From contig CAVXKY010000020.1 in assembly GCA_963762425.1 (NCBI GenBank), positions 1 to 64,000 on the forward strand: a DNA stretch of 64,000 bases. Reading direction: 5' to 3'. The stretch is from REEB95 sp963762425. GTDB taxonomy: Bacteria; Pseudomonadota; Alphaproteobacteria; ATCC43930; CGMCC-115725. The translations under genes were made by a program, and so were the position numbers. This document shows, piece by piece, positions 13,618 to 22,419 of the stretch (within the stretch, counting starts at the first letter, position 1; the number at the start of each line of letters is the position of its first letter). The notes under the pieces are model-generated. The model ran no database searches, had not been told where the DNA came from, and saw only the letters and a list, made by a program, of their open reading frames with translations.

Positions 13618-14017
13618 ATGACTAAAAAGGATACCGCCCCGTCGCTGGCCGATCTCGAGGCCTTGGCGAACCGCGCGCTCGAAACCATACCCGCCGAATT
13701 GCGGCGGCAGTCTGGGCGCGGTGGTGATCCGGGTCGAGGACTTCCCCGACGAGGATACCGAGAAAGAGATGGGGCTTGAAAGCCCCTTCGATCTCTTGGG
13801 CCTTTATCGTGGGATTGGGATGCCGCGCAAGAGCGTCAGCGACCCGCGCCCCCATATCGACATGATTTTCCTCTACCGCCGGCCTATCCTCGACTACTGG
13901 TGCGAGACCGGCGAGGAGCTTTATCGCGTCGTGCGCCACGTGCTGATCCACGAGATCGGCCATCATTTCGGCTTTTCCGACGCCGACATGGAGCGCATCG
14001 AAACGGAGGGACAATGA
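13618..14017 (+). CDS. small zincin-like metallopeptidase (frameshifted at about 13711)
   Basis: A cytoplasmic protein of about 132 residues. The first 31 residues (MTKKDTAPSLADLEALANRAL) read from 13618. An extra T near 13711 shifts the frame, and the rest reads LGAVVIRVEDFPDEDTEKEMG to the stop at 14017. The zinc-binding HEIGHHFGFSD (HExxHxxGxxD) lies near the C-terminus. This matches the compact family of predicted Zn-peptidases found next to various housekeeping genes in Alphaproteobacteria. The substrate is unknown. The last four bases overlap the start of the downstream methyltransferase, so the two are coupled. Confidence 0.85.
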
Positions 14018-14859
14018 GTCAGCCCGACAAGCCGAACATAGAATATTGGGCCGGGACCGGCGGCGTACACTGGGCGCGCCACAACGACTTCACCGAGAGC
14101 ATGTTTTCGCCGGTCACGGCCGTCCTGCTCGCCGCCGCCGCGGCGAAGCCGGGCGAACGCGTCGTGGATGCCGGTTGCGGCTGCGGCGGCCTCGCCCTCG
14201 CCCTGGCTAAGCAGGTGGGCCAAGCGGGGTTCGTGCTCGGGATCGACGTCTCGGCGGCGATGCTGGATCTCGCCCGCCGCCTCGCCCCGCCCGGCGCCAG
14301 GGCGGAATTCGTCGAGGCCGACGCCACCACCCATGTTTTCGCCAAGCGCCATTTCGACCTGCTGTGCTCGCGTCACGGCGTGATGTTCTTCGACGATCCG
14401 GCGCGCGCCTTCGCCAATCTGCGCGAGGCCCTGAAGCCCGGCGGGCGCGCGGTGTTCTCGTGCTTCCGCGCGCCGCGCGACAATCCCTGGGCGATGGTGC
14501 CGGTCGAAGCGGCCTATGCCCACGTGCCGCGTCCGACCAAGCCCGGGCCCGAGGATCCCGGCGCGTTTTCCTTCGCCGATCCGGCGCGCGTCCAGCGCAT
14601 CCTCGGCGGCGCCGGATTCGCCGAGATCGCGCTGGAGCCGCACGACTTGACGTTCGATATCGCGGCGGGCGGCGGGCTCGACGCGGCGGTCGGGAACATG
14701 CTCGAGATCGGCCCGGCGAGCCGCGCGGTCGCAAACGCGAGCGCCGCGACCAGGGAAAAGGTCGCGGCGGCGGTGCGCGATGCGCTCGCGCCTTATGCCA
14801 AGGGCAAGACGGTGAAGCTCGCCGCGGCGATCTGGATCGTGACCGCGAAAAATCCCTAA
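14014..14859 (+). CDS. class I SAM-dependent methyltransferase
   Basis: 281 residues. Motif I is VVDAGCGCGGLALAL near residue 50, followed by GIDVSAAMLDLARR. The fold is that of UbiE/COQ5-like small-molecule methyltransferases. The opening IEYWAGTGGVHWARH and a later RHGVMFFDDPARAFANLREALKPGG fit a subgroup common in Alphaproteobacteria. The substrate is unknown. It is coupled to the zincin upstream by an ATGA overlap and overlaps the convergent UDG-like gene at its end. Confidence 0.88.
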   Translation: MSQPDKPNIEYWAGTGGVHWARHNDFTESMFSPVTAVLLAAAAAKPGERVVDAGCGCGGLALALAKQVGQAGFVLGIDVSAAMLDLARRLAPPGARAEFVEADATTHVFAKRHFDLLCSRHGVMFFDDPARAFANLREALKPGGRAVFSCFRAPRDNPWAMVPVEAAYAHVPRPTKPGPEDPGAFSFADPARVQRILGGAGFAEIALEPHDLTFDIAAGGGLDAAVGNMLEIGPASRAVANASAATREKVAAAVRDALAPYAKGKTVKLAAAIWIVTAKNP

Positions 14860-15461
14860 AGCAGGGCGGCGACGCGCCGGCGCAATTCGGGCAACAGCCG
14901 GCGCTTGAACCACGGGTTCTTCTGTTCCCATGCGGTGGTGCGCCAGGAAGGATGCGGCAGCGGCCAGTATTGGGGCAGATAGTCCCGCCAGTGGCGCACC
15001 GTCTCGGTCATGCTGGGATATCGCGATTCCGGCAGGTAATAGTCGATGGCATAGGAGCCGACCAGCAGCGTGAGCTCGGCTTGCGGCAACTCGGCCAGCA
15101 AGCGGGGATGCCAGAGCGGCGCGCATTCGGGCCGCGGCGGCAGATCGCCGCCCTTCGCGTCCCGCCCCGGATAGCAGAAACCCATGCCGAGCACCGCGAC
15201 GCGGGCCTCGTCGTAGAAAGTCTCGCGGTCCATGGCGAGCCATTCCCTTAAACGATCGCCGCTGCGGTCGTTGAAGGTCAATCCGGTTTCGTGAACGCGG
15301 GTGCCGGGGGCCTGGCTCAGGATCAGAATCCGCGCCGAACCCGCGATCCTCACCACCGGGCGCGGTCCCAGCGGCAGATGCTTGGCGCAAAGACGGCAGG
15401 CCCGCACCTCCGCGAGAAGCGAATCGAGCCCGGGGGGTGCGGATTTGAGGGCGGCGCGCAT
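14856..15461 (-). CDS. uracil-DNA glycosylase family protein
   Basis: 201 residues. Recognisable UDG-superfamily blocks are ILILSQAPGTRVHETG near residue 45 with FNDRSGDRL after it, LLVGSYAIDYYL near 135, and the DNA-contacting PLPHPSWRTTAWEQKNPWF near 170. Four cysteines occur (CRLCAKHL near residues 22-25 and two more further on), but I cannot show a 4Fe-4S cluster. Members of this branch are often annotated as UDG family without proven activity, so base-excision function is an inference. It is convergent with the methyltransferase. Confidence 0.82.
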   Translation of the reverse strand: MRAALKSAPPGLDSLLAEVRACRLCAKHLPLGPRPVVRIAGSARILILSQAPGTRVHETGLTFNDRSGDRLREWLAMDRETFYDEARVAVLGMGFCYPGRDAKGGDLPPRPECAPLWHPRLLAELPQAELTLLVGSYAIDYYLPESRYPSMTETVRHWRDYLPQYWPLPHPSWRTTAWEQKNPWFKRRLLPELRRRVAALL

Positions 15462-15485
15462 CGAGCGATATTTTATATCAGAGCC

Positions 15486-15524
15486 CGAAAAAGAAAGCGG
15501 CGCCTCTTGAAGGGCGCCGGCTTT
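15486..15524 (-). terminator. intrinsic terminator (minus strand)
   Basis: AAAGC+GGCGCC (15494-15504) pairs with GGCGCC+GCTTT (15513-15524, one bulged G) around an 8-base loop. On the minus strand the stem is followed by CTTTTTC. It would stop transcripts from the small membrane protein at 15745-16131 before they enter the UDG-like gene. The rest of 15525-15744 shows no gene. Confidence 0.6.
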
Positions 15525-15744
15525 CCGTCCACGGGCCTCCGAACTTTACGAAAGCAGAATCTTTTGGCCGGGCTTTCCCGGCAGAAAATCGTTTCCCGAA
15601 GGGGTAAGAGCAAACGCCGTGCCGTTTCAAAAACGGCTTATGTTTCAAGGACTTGGTTTTTGGCGTGGTAAATTTCGCGGCGCGCTGTAACGGATTCCGA
15701 CATCCCCATCGGCCGGACGGCCGCGCGCGGGCAATGAGGGGCGG

Positions 15745-16131
15745 TTACGCCCTATAGCCGAAATAGCTCAACACCAAGCCGATGACGAGGCTCAACGCGG
15801 CGGCCGCGGAGAAGAGACCTTGTTGCGTGTGCAGCTTGGACCCGGCCGCCGCGACCCATTGCGGCTGGAAAATGGTGACCACGGCCCGAATGATGGCCAC
15901 CCAACCGATCAACGTGATGATAAGCCGCCAGTCGAACGCCCAGACATTGTGCGTCAGCACCAGCGCCAAGCCGCCGAGCAGGCCAAGCATGCCGGCCATA
16001 TAAATCTGCACGCGGCTTTTGATGAACTCCTTGAGCATGGCACGGAACTCTTTGGGATTGAACAATATGGCGAGCCCGGCGACTAAAAAGACCGGCCCCA
16101 AAAGCTTGGCGATGAAGATCGAGGTTTGCAT
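15745..16131 (-). CDS. small membrane protein, four TM segments, unknown function
   Basis: 128 residues with four predicted hydrophobic segments (about 6-24, 42-61, 68-90 and 105-126). A short basic loop, KEFRAMLKEFIKSR, follows the first segment. I do not recognise a named family. No catalytic motif is visible. It lies 13 bases downstream of the bifunctional aldolase/dehydrogenase gene on the same strand and may be co-transcribed with it. A terminator follows. Confidence 0.7.
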   Translation of the reverse strand: MQTSIFIAKLLGPVFLVAGLAILFNPKEFRAMLKEFIKSRVQIYMAGMLGLLGGLALVLTHNVWAFDWRLIITLIGWVAIIRAVVTIFQPQWVAAAGSKLHTQQGLFSAAAALSLVIGLVLSYFGYRA

Positions 16132-16144
16132 GGCCGCGCTCCTG

Positions 16145-18199
16145 TTATCGCAACGCCGCCGCGATGTTGCCGCCGTCGACGGTGGTGATGTCGCCGGTCG
16201 TTTTGAGCGCGGTCGCGTGATAGAGGAAGGCCGCGGCCACGTCCTCGGGCGTCACCTCGCGGCCCAGAAGATTGCCGCGCATGTAATCGCCCTCGCTGAG
16301 CCCGCGCGCCTTGGCGCGCGAGGCGATCATGTCCTTGGTCAATAGTCCGCCGCGGATGCGGTCGGCGTTGACGCCGTTGGCGCGGATGCCGTCCTTGCCG
16401 TATTCGAGCGCGTATTGGCGCATCAGCAACAACGTGGCCGCCTTGGGCAGGCCATAAGGACCGAATTCGGCGCCGGGATTGACCGCCTGCTTCGAGACGT
16501 TGAACAAGAGACAGCCGCCCATGCCTTGCGCGCGCATGATCTTGACCGCGGCTTGCGCCACGCGCTGATGGGCGAAGAAATTGAGTTCGAAGCTGTGGCG
16601 GAGAATCTTGTCCTCGACCTCGCCGATCGCTCCTTGCCAGGCGGCGCCGGCGTTGGAAACCGCGATGTCGACGCCGCCGAAATATTCCACCGTCTTGGCG
16701 AAGGCGGCGCGCACCGATTCGTCTTGGGTCACGTCGCAGGAAACCGCCAACGCACCCAGGGATTGGGCGAGTTTCTCGACCGCGACCGCGTCCTTGTCCA
16801 ACAGCGCCAGCTCCGCCCCGGCCGCTTTGAAGGCGCGCGATATCGCGGCGCCGATCGATCCCGCGGCGCCGGTGATCAGCGCCACCTGGCCTTGAAGCGG
16901 CTTTTCCGCCGACTGGCCGAGCTTCGCCTGTTCCAAGGACCAGTATTCCATCTCGAACAAATCTTTTTCCGGCAGGGACTCGAACCGCCCCACCGCCTCG
17001 GCGTCGGTGATGACCGCGATCGTGTTTTCGGCGACGTCGGATGCCACGCGCGCGTCCTTCTTGCTGCGCCCCAATCCGAACAGCCCCACCCCCGGCACCA
17101 GGACGACGCGCGGCAGCGGATCGAGCGCGCGTTTCTTGGGCTCGGCGCGGGCGTTGTGGCGGCTGAAATAGGCCTTGTAGCGGTCGATGAAGCCCTTGGC
17201 CGCTTCCACGGCGTCCTTGCGGAATTGCGCCATGTTGGCGGCATCGGGCGCCGGCAGCAGCAGCGGCAGGTTCTTGGTGCGGATGGTGTGGTCGGGTGTC
17301 ACCGGGCCGAGCTGGGAATAACGCGACAGCTCCTTGCCGTTGACGTAGTTCAACACCGCCGGACCGGCGCGGAATTCGATCACCAGACGCCGCCACGCGC
17401 CCTCGATCTTGTCGTCCTTCAAGCCGCAGGCGCCGCGCAGGATGGGCGCGATATCGGCCACAGGCGCCAAGCGCCGGGGCAATACCACGGCCGGGAACAG
17501 GCTGCGCCGCCCGCGCGCCAGGCGCTCTTCGGCCGATGTGACGGCGGCGATCATGCGCTCATAGGCCTCTTGCGCGGTCGCGCCGAAGGTGAAGATGCCG
17601 TGCTTCAACAGCACCAGCCCCTCGACCTTGGGATCGGCTTCGAACACCCGCGCCGCTTTCTTGGCGAGATCGAAGCCCGGCATGATGAAAGGCACCACGC
17701 CGAGCCGCGCGCCATAGACCTCGCGGCACAGTTTCTCGCCTTCGGGCTGGTCGGCCAGGCTCAACACCGCCGTCGCATGGGTGTGGTCGATGAATTTGCC
17801 CGGCAGGAAGGCGTGCAGCAGGGTTTCGACCGAGGGGTTGGGCGCGGCGGGATCGAGCAGATTGGCTCGTTGCACCCGCACCATGTCCTCGTCGGAAAGC
17901 CGGGATCGGGACTTCATCCGCAACAGGGGTGCCAACCGCACCGCCGGCAGTCCGGCGGGCTCGATCTCGGCCATGTCCCAGCCGCTGCCCTTGACGCAGA
18001 GCACCTCGGTTTCCTCGCCCAGGAGATCGGGCATCCGCGTCTTGACCGAGGTGTTGCCGCCGCCATGCAGCACCAGCTTCGGCTCGCGGCCCAAAAGCCG
18101 CGAGCTGTAGACGCGCAAGGCCAGGTCGGCATTGACCCCCTGCTGGGCGTAACGCGCCACCAGGCTCTTGGCCTCGGTATCCTGCCAGCGGCTTTTCAT
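16145..18199 (-). CDS. bifunctional class II aldolase / short-chain dehydrogenase (RhaD-like)
   Basis: 684 residues from the ATG at 18199, which has AGGAATCACCC just upstream. The N-terminal half is a class II (zinc) aldolase with HGGGNTSVK near residue 45, the metal site FIDHTHATAVLSLAD near 145 and KHGIFTFG near 205. The C-terminal half is an SDR with the nucleotide motif ALITGAAGSIGAAIS near 435 and the catalytic pair YGLPK near 590. This is the architecture of rhizobial rhamnulose-phosphate aldolase/lactaldehyde dehydrogenase proteins. The sugar is not determined here because no kinase, isomerase or transporter is adjacent. It is divergent from the DapA-like aldolase. Confidence 0.88.
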   Translation of the reverse strand: MKSRWQDTEAKSLVARYAQQGVNADLALRVYSSRLLGREPKLVLHGGGNTSVKTRMPDLLGEETEVLCVKGSGWDMAEIEPAGLPAVRLAPLLRMKSRSRLSDEDMVRVQRANLLDPAAPNPSVETLLHAFLPGKFIDHTHATAVLSLADQPEGEKLCREVYGARLGVVPFIMPGFDLAKKAARVFEADPKVEGLVLLKHGIFTFGATAQEAYERMIAAVTSAEERLARGRRSLFPAVVLPRRLAPVADIAPILRGACGLKDDKIEGAWRRLVIEFRAGPAVLNYVNGKELSRYSQLGPVTPDHTIRTKNLPLLLPAPDAANMAQFRKDAVEAAKGFIDRYKAYFSRHNARAEPKKRALDPLPRVVLVPGVGLFGLGRSKKDARVASDVAENTIAVITDAEAVGRFESLPEKDLFEMEYWSLEQAKLGQSAEKPLQGQVALITGAAGSIGAAISRAFKAAGAELALLDKDAVAVEKLAQSLGALAVSCDVTQDESVRAAFAKTVEYFGGVDIAVSNAGAAWQGAIGEVEDKILRHSFELNFFAHQRVAQAAVKIMRAQGMGGCLLFNVSKQAVNPGAEFGPYGLPKAATLLLMRQYALEYGKDGIRANGVNADRIRGGLLTKDMIASRAKARGLSEGDYMRGNLLGREVTPEDVAAAFLYHATALKTTGDITTVDGGNIAAALR

Positions 18200-18254
18200 G
18201 GGTGATTCCTCATGGCCCGGAGCATAGGATAAGATACGCGCGAAGGAGAGTGAA

Positions 18255-19184
18255 ATGGCCCCATCGACCGGTCCGCGCGGCGTATTCGCCGCGGTGCTGA
18301 CGCCCCTGACCAGCGATCTCGAGCCCGATCTCAAGGGTTTCGCCGCGCATGCGCGCTGGCTTCTGGCCAATGGCTGCGATGGGCTCGCGCCCTTGGGCAC
18401 GACCGGCGAGGCGAATTCGATGTCGCTCGGGCAAAGGATAAAGATTATCGAGACGGTGGCCAAGGAGCTGCCGGCCGAGAAATGCATCATCGGCTCGGGT
18501 TCCTGCGCGCTGGCCGACGCGGTGCATCTGACGCGCGAGATCGTGCGCATGGGCGCGGCGGGGGCGCTGATCCTGCCGCCCTTCTATTACAAATCGCCGG
18601 GCGAGGACGGGCATTATGCGTTCTTCTCCGAGGTGATCGAGCGCGTGGGCGACGCGCGGTTGCGGCTTTACCTCTATCATTTCCCGCAGCTTTCCTCGGT
18701 GCCGATCATGCTGCCGCTGATCGAGCGGCTGAAGAAAACCTACGGCGATGTCATCGCCGGCTTGAAGGACAGCGGCGGCGACTGGAATTATTCCGACGCG
18801 CTCTTGAAGGCCATGCCGGGATTCGGCGTGTTCTCGGGCAGCGAGCAATATCTGCTCCATAATTTGCGCGCTGGCGGGGTCGGCACCATCTCGGCTTCGG
18901 TCAACGTCACCGCGCCCTTGGCCCAGCCGGTTTATCGCTCCTGGCAAAAACCCGAGGCCGAGTCCTTGCAAAAGACCCTCACCGCGGCGCGGGTGCTGTT
19001 CCAGGATTATCCGCTGGTGGCGGCGTTGAAGGAGACCATGGCGCTGATTTCCGGCAACGATGAGTGGCGCAACATCCTGCCGCCCAACACGCCGCTGTCG
19101 AAGGAGCAGCGCGTCGAGCTCGACGCCCGGCTCAGGCAGATTCCGGCGATGCTCCCGGTGATGGAATCGCTGCGCGCGGCCTAA
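18255..19184 (+). CDS. dihydrodipicolinate synthase family aldolase (DapA/NanA superfamily)
   Basis: 309 residues with a TIM-barrel class I aldolase pattern: GTTGEANSM near residue 50, LYLYHFPQ with the catalytic tyrosine near 140, and the Schiff-base lysine in VIAGLKDSGGDW near 170. Lysine-pathway DapA proteins are usually shorter. The divergent placement from a sugar aldolase/dehydrogenase suggests a 2-keto-sugar-acid aldolase rather than lysine synthesis, which is inference. A GAAGGAGAG ribosome binding site precedes the ATG. Confidence 0.85.
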   Translation: MAPSTGPRGVFAAVLTPLTSDLEPDLKGFAAHARWLLANGCDGLAPLGTTGEANSMSLGQRIKIIETVAKELPAEKCIIGSGSCALADAVHLTREIVRMGAAGALILPPFYYKSPGEDGHYAFFSEVIERVGDARLRLYLYHFPQLSSVPIMLPLIERLKKTYGDVIAGLKDSGGDWNYSDALLKAMPGFGVFSGSEQYLLHNLRAGGVGTISASVNVTAPLAQPVYRSWQKPEAESLQKTLTAARVLFQDYPLVAALKETMALISGNDEWRNILPPNTPLSKEQRVELDARLRQIPAMLPVMESLRAA

Positions 19185-19192
19185 AACCCGGT

Positions 19193-19411
19193 TCAGGTCT
19201 CGTGGCCGCGATCGAGCGCCGGCCAATGCGCGAAGGCGAACACCCACAAGCCGATGATGTTGGCGATGGGCACGAAATAGAGCAGCACCCACCAGCCGCT
19301 ATGCCCCGTGCGCCGCAAGATCTTCACCACCGGCACGAACAGGATCGCCATCACGACCAGGAAAAAGATCCAATACGACAGCCCGTACACGCCTAAGAGC
19401 ATCATCGGCAT
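19193..19411 (-). CDS. small two-TM membrane protein
   Basis: 72 residues with two hydrophobic segments (about 8-28 and 40-62) joined by a short loop RRTGHSGWWVLLYFVPIAN. That loop resembles the conserved segment of DUF805-type membrane proteins, but this protein is much shorter. The function is unknown. It is convergent with the DapA-like gene and lies 23 bases upstream of... nothing else on its strand until the HtrA-like gene, which it follows by 28 bases and may be co-transcribed with. Confidence 0.65.
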   Translation of the reverse strand: MPMMLLGVYGLSYWIFFLVVMAILFVPVVKILRRTGHSGWWVLLYFVPIANIIGLWVFAFAHWPALDRGHET

Positions 19412-19439
19412 TTCCCCTTTCCATCGTTGAAATAGCGGC

Positions 19440-20417
19440 TTATTGCAGCCGCGCCTTTTTGAGGAAACTGGCGCGGTCGGCGGAGCGGAGATTCATGGTC
19501 ATGGTGCGGCCGTCGCGGAACACCACCATCGGCACCTCGACCCCGGCCGGACCCAGCGCCCAGATCGAGCGGTAGAGCGTACCCAGATCGCCGATTTCCT
19601 TGCCCGCCAGCGACAGGACGATGTCGCCGGTGTGGATATTGGCCTGGCGCGCCGGCGCCTTGCTGGCCATGCCCGCCACCACCACCTTGCCGTCGATCTC
19701 GGTGGCGTAAAGCCCGAGCCAGGGCCGCGGCGGCTTGTTTTGCCGGCCGATCGTCAGCAGATCGTCATAGACCGGCTTCAAGAGATCGACCGGCACCACC
19801 ATGTTGAGATGCTCGGCCGGCGCGTTGTCGCGCGCCTGCTGCAGGTGCAGCGAGCCGATGCCGATGAGATTGCCGCGCTTGTCGATGACCGCGGTGCCGC
19901 CCCAATTGGGATGCGCGGGCGCGGTGAACAGCGCCTCTTCCAGGAGATATTCCCAATAGCCGGCGAATTCCTGCTTGGCGGCGATATGCGCCGCGACCGA
20001 ACGTTGCCTGCCGCCGGATCCCGCCACCACCACCGGATCGCCGATGCGCGCGGCCGATGATTCGCCCAAGGGCAAGGCCGGCAGGTTGAGCTTACCCAGC
20101 GCCTGCACCAGGCCGAAGCCGGTTTCCTGGTCGTAGGCCAGCGCGTGGCCGGGCACGGCCCTGCCGTCATTGGTGTTGAGCCAGATGGTTTCGGCCTCGG
20201 TGACGAGATAGCCGATGGTCAGGACAATGCCGTCGGCGCGGATGACGACGCCGTTGCCGGCGCGTTCGGTGCCGAGCGTGCCGGCGGTGAAGGCGTCCTC
20301 GGGCACGGCGGCGCGCACGCCCAACACCGAGGCGAGCGCGCGTTCGAGGTTGAAATCGTAATCCTCGGGCTTGGGCCGCGCTTGCGGCGGGGTTTCCCAA
20401 TCGGCGGGCGATGCCAT
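19440..20417 (-). CDS. HtrA/DegP-like PDZ protein with no catalytic triad (pseudoprotease)
   Basis: 325 residues. A trypsin-fold domain (about 30-220) is followed by one PDZ domain (about 230-320, with ARQANIHTGDIVLSLAGKEI). The fold aligns with HtrA through GNGVVIRADGIVLT, DGRAVPGHALAYDQ and RIGDPVVVAG. All three catalytic positions are replaced: histidine by Tyr70 (LTIGYLV for LTNNHV), aspartate by Gly100 (QETGFGLV for SDIALL) and serine by Trp172 (PNWGGTAV for GNSGGAL). It also lacks an obvious signal peptide. It is probably a non-proteolytic binding or scaffold protein. It sits 67 bases downstream of arfB on the same strand. Confidence 0.85.
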   Translation of the reverse strand: MASPADWETPPQARPKPEDYDFNLERALASVLGVRAAVPEDAFTAGTLGTERAGNGVVIRADGIVLTIGYLVTEAETIWLNTNDGRAVPGHALAYDQETGFGLVQALGKLNLPALPLGESSAARIGDPVVVAGSGGRQRSVAAHIAAKQEFAGYWEYLLEEALFTAPAHPNWGGTAVIDKRGNLIGIGSLHLQQARDNAPAEHLNMVVPVDLLKPVYDDLLTIGRQNKPPRPWLGLYATEIDGKVVVAGMASKAPARQANIHTGDIVLSLAGKEIGDLGTLYRSIWALGPAGVEVPMVVFRDGRTMTMNLRSADRASFLKKARLQ

Positions 20418-20484
20418 GAGGACGAGACTACACCAGCGGGAATGGAATCGCGAATCGACAACAGGCGCCGCGGCGCGGGCGGCT

Positions 20485-20886
20485 CTAGTCCTCGTCCGGA
20501 CCGCGCCGCAGATGCTTGATGCGGCCGCGCGCGTGTTTGGCCGAAAGCCGCTTCTCGCGCGCGGACCTGGAAGGCCGGGTGGCGCGGCGCGGCTTGGGCG
20601 CGCGCGATGCCTGAACGAGCAACTCCGTGAGCCGCGCGCGGGCGTCCTCGCGGTTGCGCTCCTGCGAACGGAAGCGGTGCGCGGTGATGATCAGCACGCC
20701 ATCGCGGCTGAGCTTGCGCCCGGCCAGGGCCTTGAGGCGGCGGCGCATGGCATCGTCGAGGAAGCGCGCGCGATTGAGGTCGTAGCGCAGCTGCACCGCG
20801 CTTTCGACCTTGTTGACGTTCTGCCCGCCCGGGCCGGTCGAGCGGATGAATTGTTCCTCGAGCGCGGCGTCGTCGATTTCGATCAC
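20485..20886 (-). CDS. arfB: alternative ribosome-rescue peptidyl-tRNA hydrolase ArfB
   Basis: 133 residues with the class-I release factor GGQ motif at about residues 20-22 (RSTGPGGQNVNKVES) and a basic C-terminal tail (RAPKPRRATRPSRSAREKR) that enters the empty mRNA channel. It lacks codon-recognition domains, as in ArfB/YaeJ. It hydrolyses peptidyl-tRNA on stalled ribosomes. Its ATG overlaps the stop of the outer membrane factor gene, so it is translated from the end of the efflux operon. Confidence 0.93.
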   Translation of the reverse strand: MIEIDDAALEEQFIRSTGPGGQNVNKVESAVQLRYDLNRARFLDDAMRRRLKALAGRKLSRDGVLIITAHRFRSQERNREDARARLTELLVQASRAPKPRRATRPSRSAREKRLSAKHARGRIKHLRRGPDED

Positions 20887-22418
20887 GGCGAGCCCGTGCC
20901 GGGATGGGGATTGGTTCCCGGCACGTCCGGCACTTCCTCCGGCGGCTCCAACAGCGGCAGCGAGGCGTCGGGAATTTGCGAGGCATCCCAGCCGCCGCCC
21001 AACGTCTCGATCAGCAGCACGCTGGCATTGAGTTGGCTTTGCGTCACGCCGTAGGCGGTCTGCTGGTCGGCGAGCGCCGTCGCCTGGGCCGTCACCACGG
21101 TGGTGAAATCCACATTGCCGGCGAGGTATTGGTTCAGGATCAGCTTCTCGGCCAGTTGCGCCGCCTTGACCGCGCTGTCCTGCACCACGGCTTGTTGTTC
21201 GAGGATCTTGAGCGCGGCGAGATTGTCCTCGACGCCCTGGAACGAGGTCAGCACGGCCTGGCGGTAATTGGCGACGGTCTGGTCATAGCCGGCGCGCGCC
21301 GCCGCGACCTGCGAGGCGGTCAAGCCGCCGTTGAACAGGTTCCAGTTGACCTGCGGCCCGATGGTCCAGGCGAGGTTCGAGCTTTTCATGAGCGTGTCGA
21401 GCATCGAGCTTGAGAAGCCGTAGGAGCCGGTCAAGGTGAGGGTGGGGAAATACCCGGCGATTGCGACGCCGATCTGGGCGTTGGCCGCGGCCACGTCGCG
21501 TTCGGCCGCCGCCACGGTCGGGTTGCGCTCCAACAGCGCCGAAGGCAGGCCCGCCGGCGCCACCGGCACGTGGAAGGCATAGGGCAAATGCGCGGCCGCC
21601 AGCGGGAATTCGCGCCGGCGGCTTGCCGATCAGCACGGCAATGGCGTGTTCGAGCTGGGCGCGCGGCACTTCGATCGCCAGCGCCTGGGAGCGCGTATTG
21701 TCGAGTTGGGCCTGGGCCTGGGCCACGTCGGAGCGCGCCGCATACGCCAACCTTGTAGCGGTTCTGGGTGATCTGCAAGCGTGCGCGCATAGGCCTTCGC
21801 CGTGTCGTCCAAGAGCCGCTTCAACTCGTCGTCGACGCGCAGCTGGAAATAATCCTGCGCCAGCGTCGCCTGCTCGGAGAGCCGGAGCGCGGAGAGCGTG
21901 GCGGCCGAGGCCTGGGCGGTGGCCCTGGCGCTTTCGACCTGGCGGCGCACTTGGCCCCAGATGTCGATCACCCAGCTGGCGTCGACCGGCAGGCTGAACT
22001 GGTTGCCGATGCTGGCGTGGCCGCTGCCGGAGCCGCTCGAGTTGAACGAGCCGCCCGGCGTGCGCGAGCGCGTCGCCGACGGATCGAGACCGATCGAGGG
22101 AAAATATCCCGCGCGCGCCTCGCCCACCAGCGCCACCGCCTGGCGATAGGCGGCTTCGGAGGCCTTCAGGTTCTGGTTCGAGATATCGACCTGCTTTTCG
22201 AGCTGGTCGAGCACCGGATCGTCATAGACCGACCACCAGGGCTGGCCGGAAGCCGCCGCCTTGGGCTCGGCCGGCTTCCAATCGCCGAGTTCCTTGAAGG
22301 AATCGGGCGTCTCGGCCGGCGGTTTTTGGTAATCGGGCCCGACCGAACACGACGCCAGCAACGCGACGGCGGCACGCCGAGCAGGGCGGAGAGCGGATTT
22401 TGCGATGGCGCGATTCAT
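20883..22418 (-). pseudogene. RND efflux outer membrane lipoprotein, NodT/OprM family (three frameshifts)
   Basis: The outer-membrane channel of a tripartite efflux pump. Reading starts at 22418 with a lipoprotein signal (AVALLASC lipobox, Cys near residue 24) and SVGPDYQKPPAETP, the NodT hallmark. The frame changes near 21783, 21748 and 21608. Joined, the protein is about 505 residues with both outer-membrane-efflux repeats (for example QITQNRYKVG and NQYLAGNVDFTTVV). The 21608 shift is one extra base in GCG-C-GAATTC. Protein identity is preserved on both sides of every break, which argues for sequence error. It starts two bases before the end of the upstream permease gene. Confidence 0.85.
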
Positions 22419-22419
22419 G

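Noticed and set aside
15617..15635. Hairpin GCCGTTT/AAACGGC as a terminator
   Set aside because: Seven-base stem with a 3-base loop and no T-tract on either strand; the hairpin at 15486-15524 is a far better candidate.
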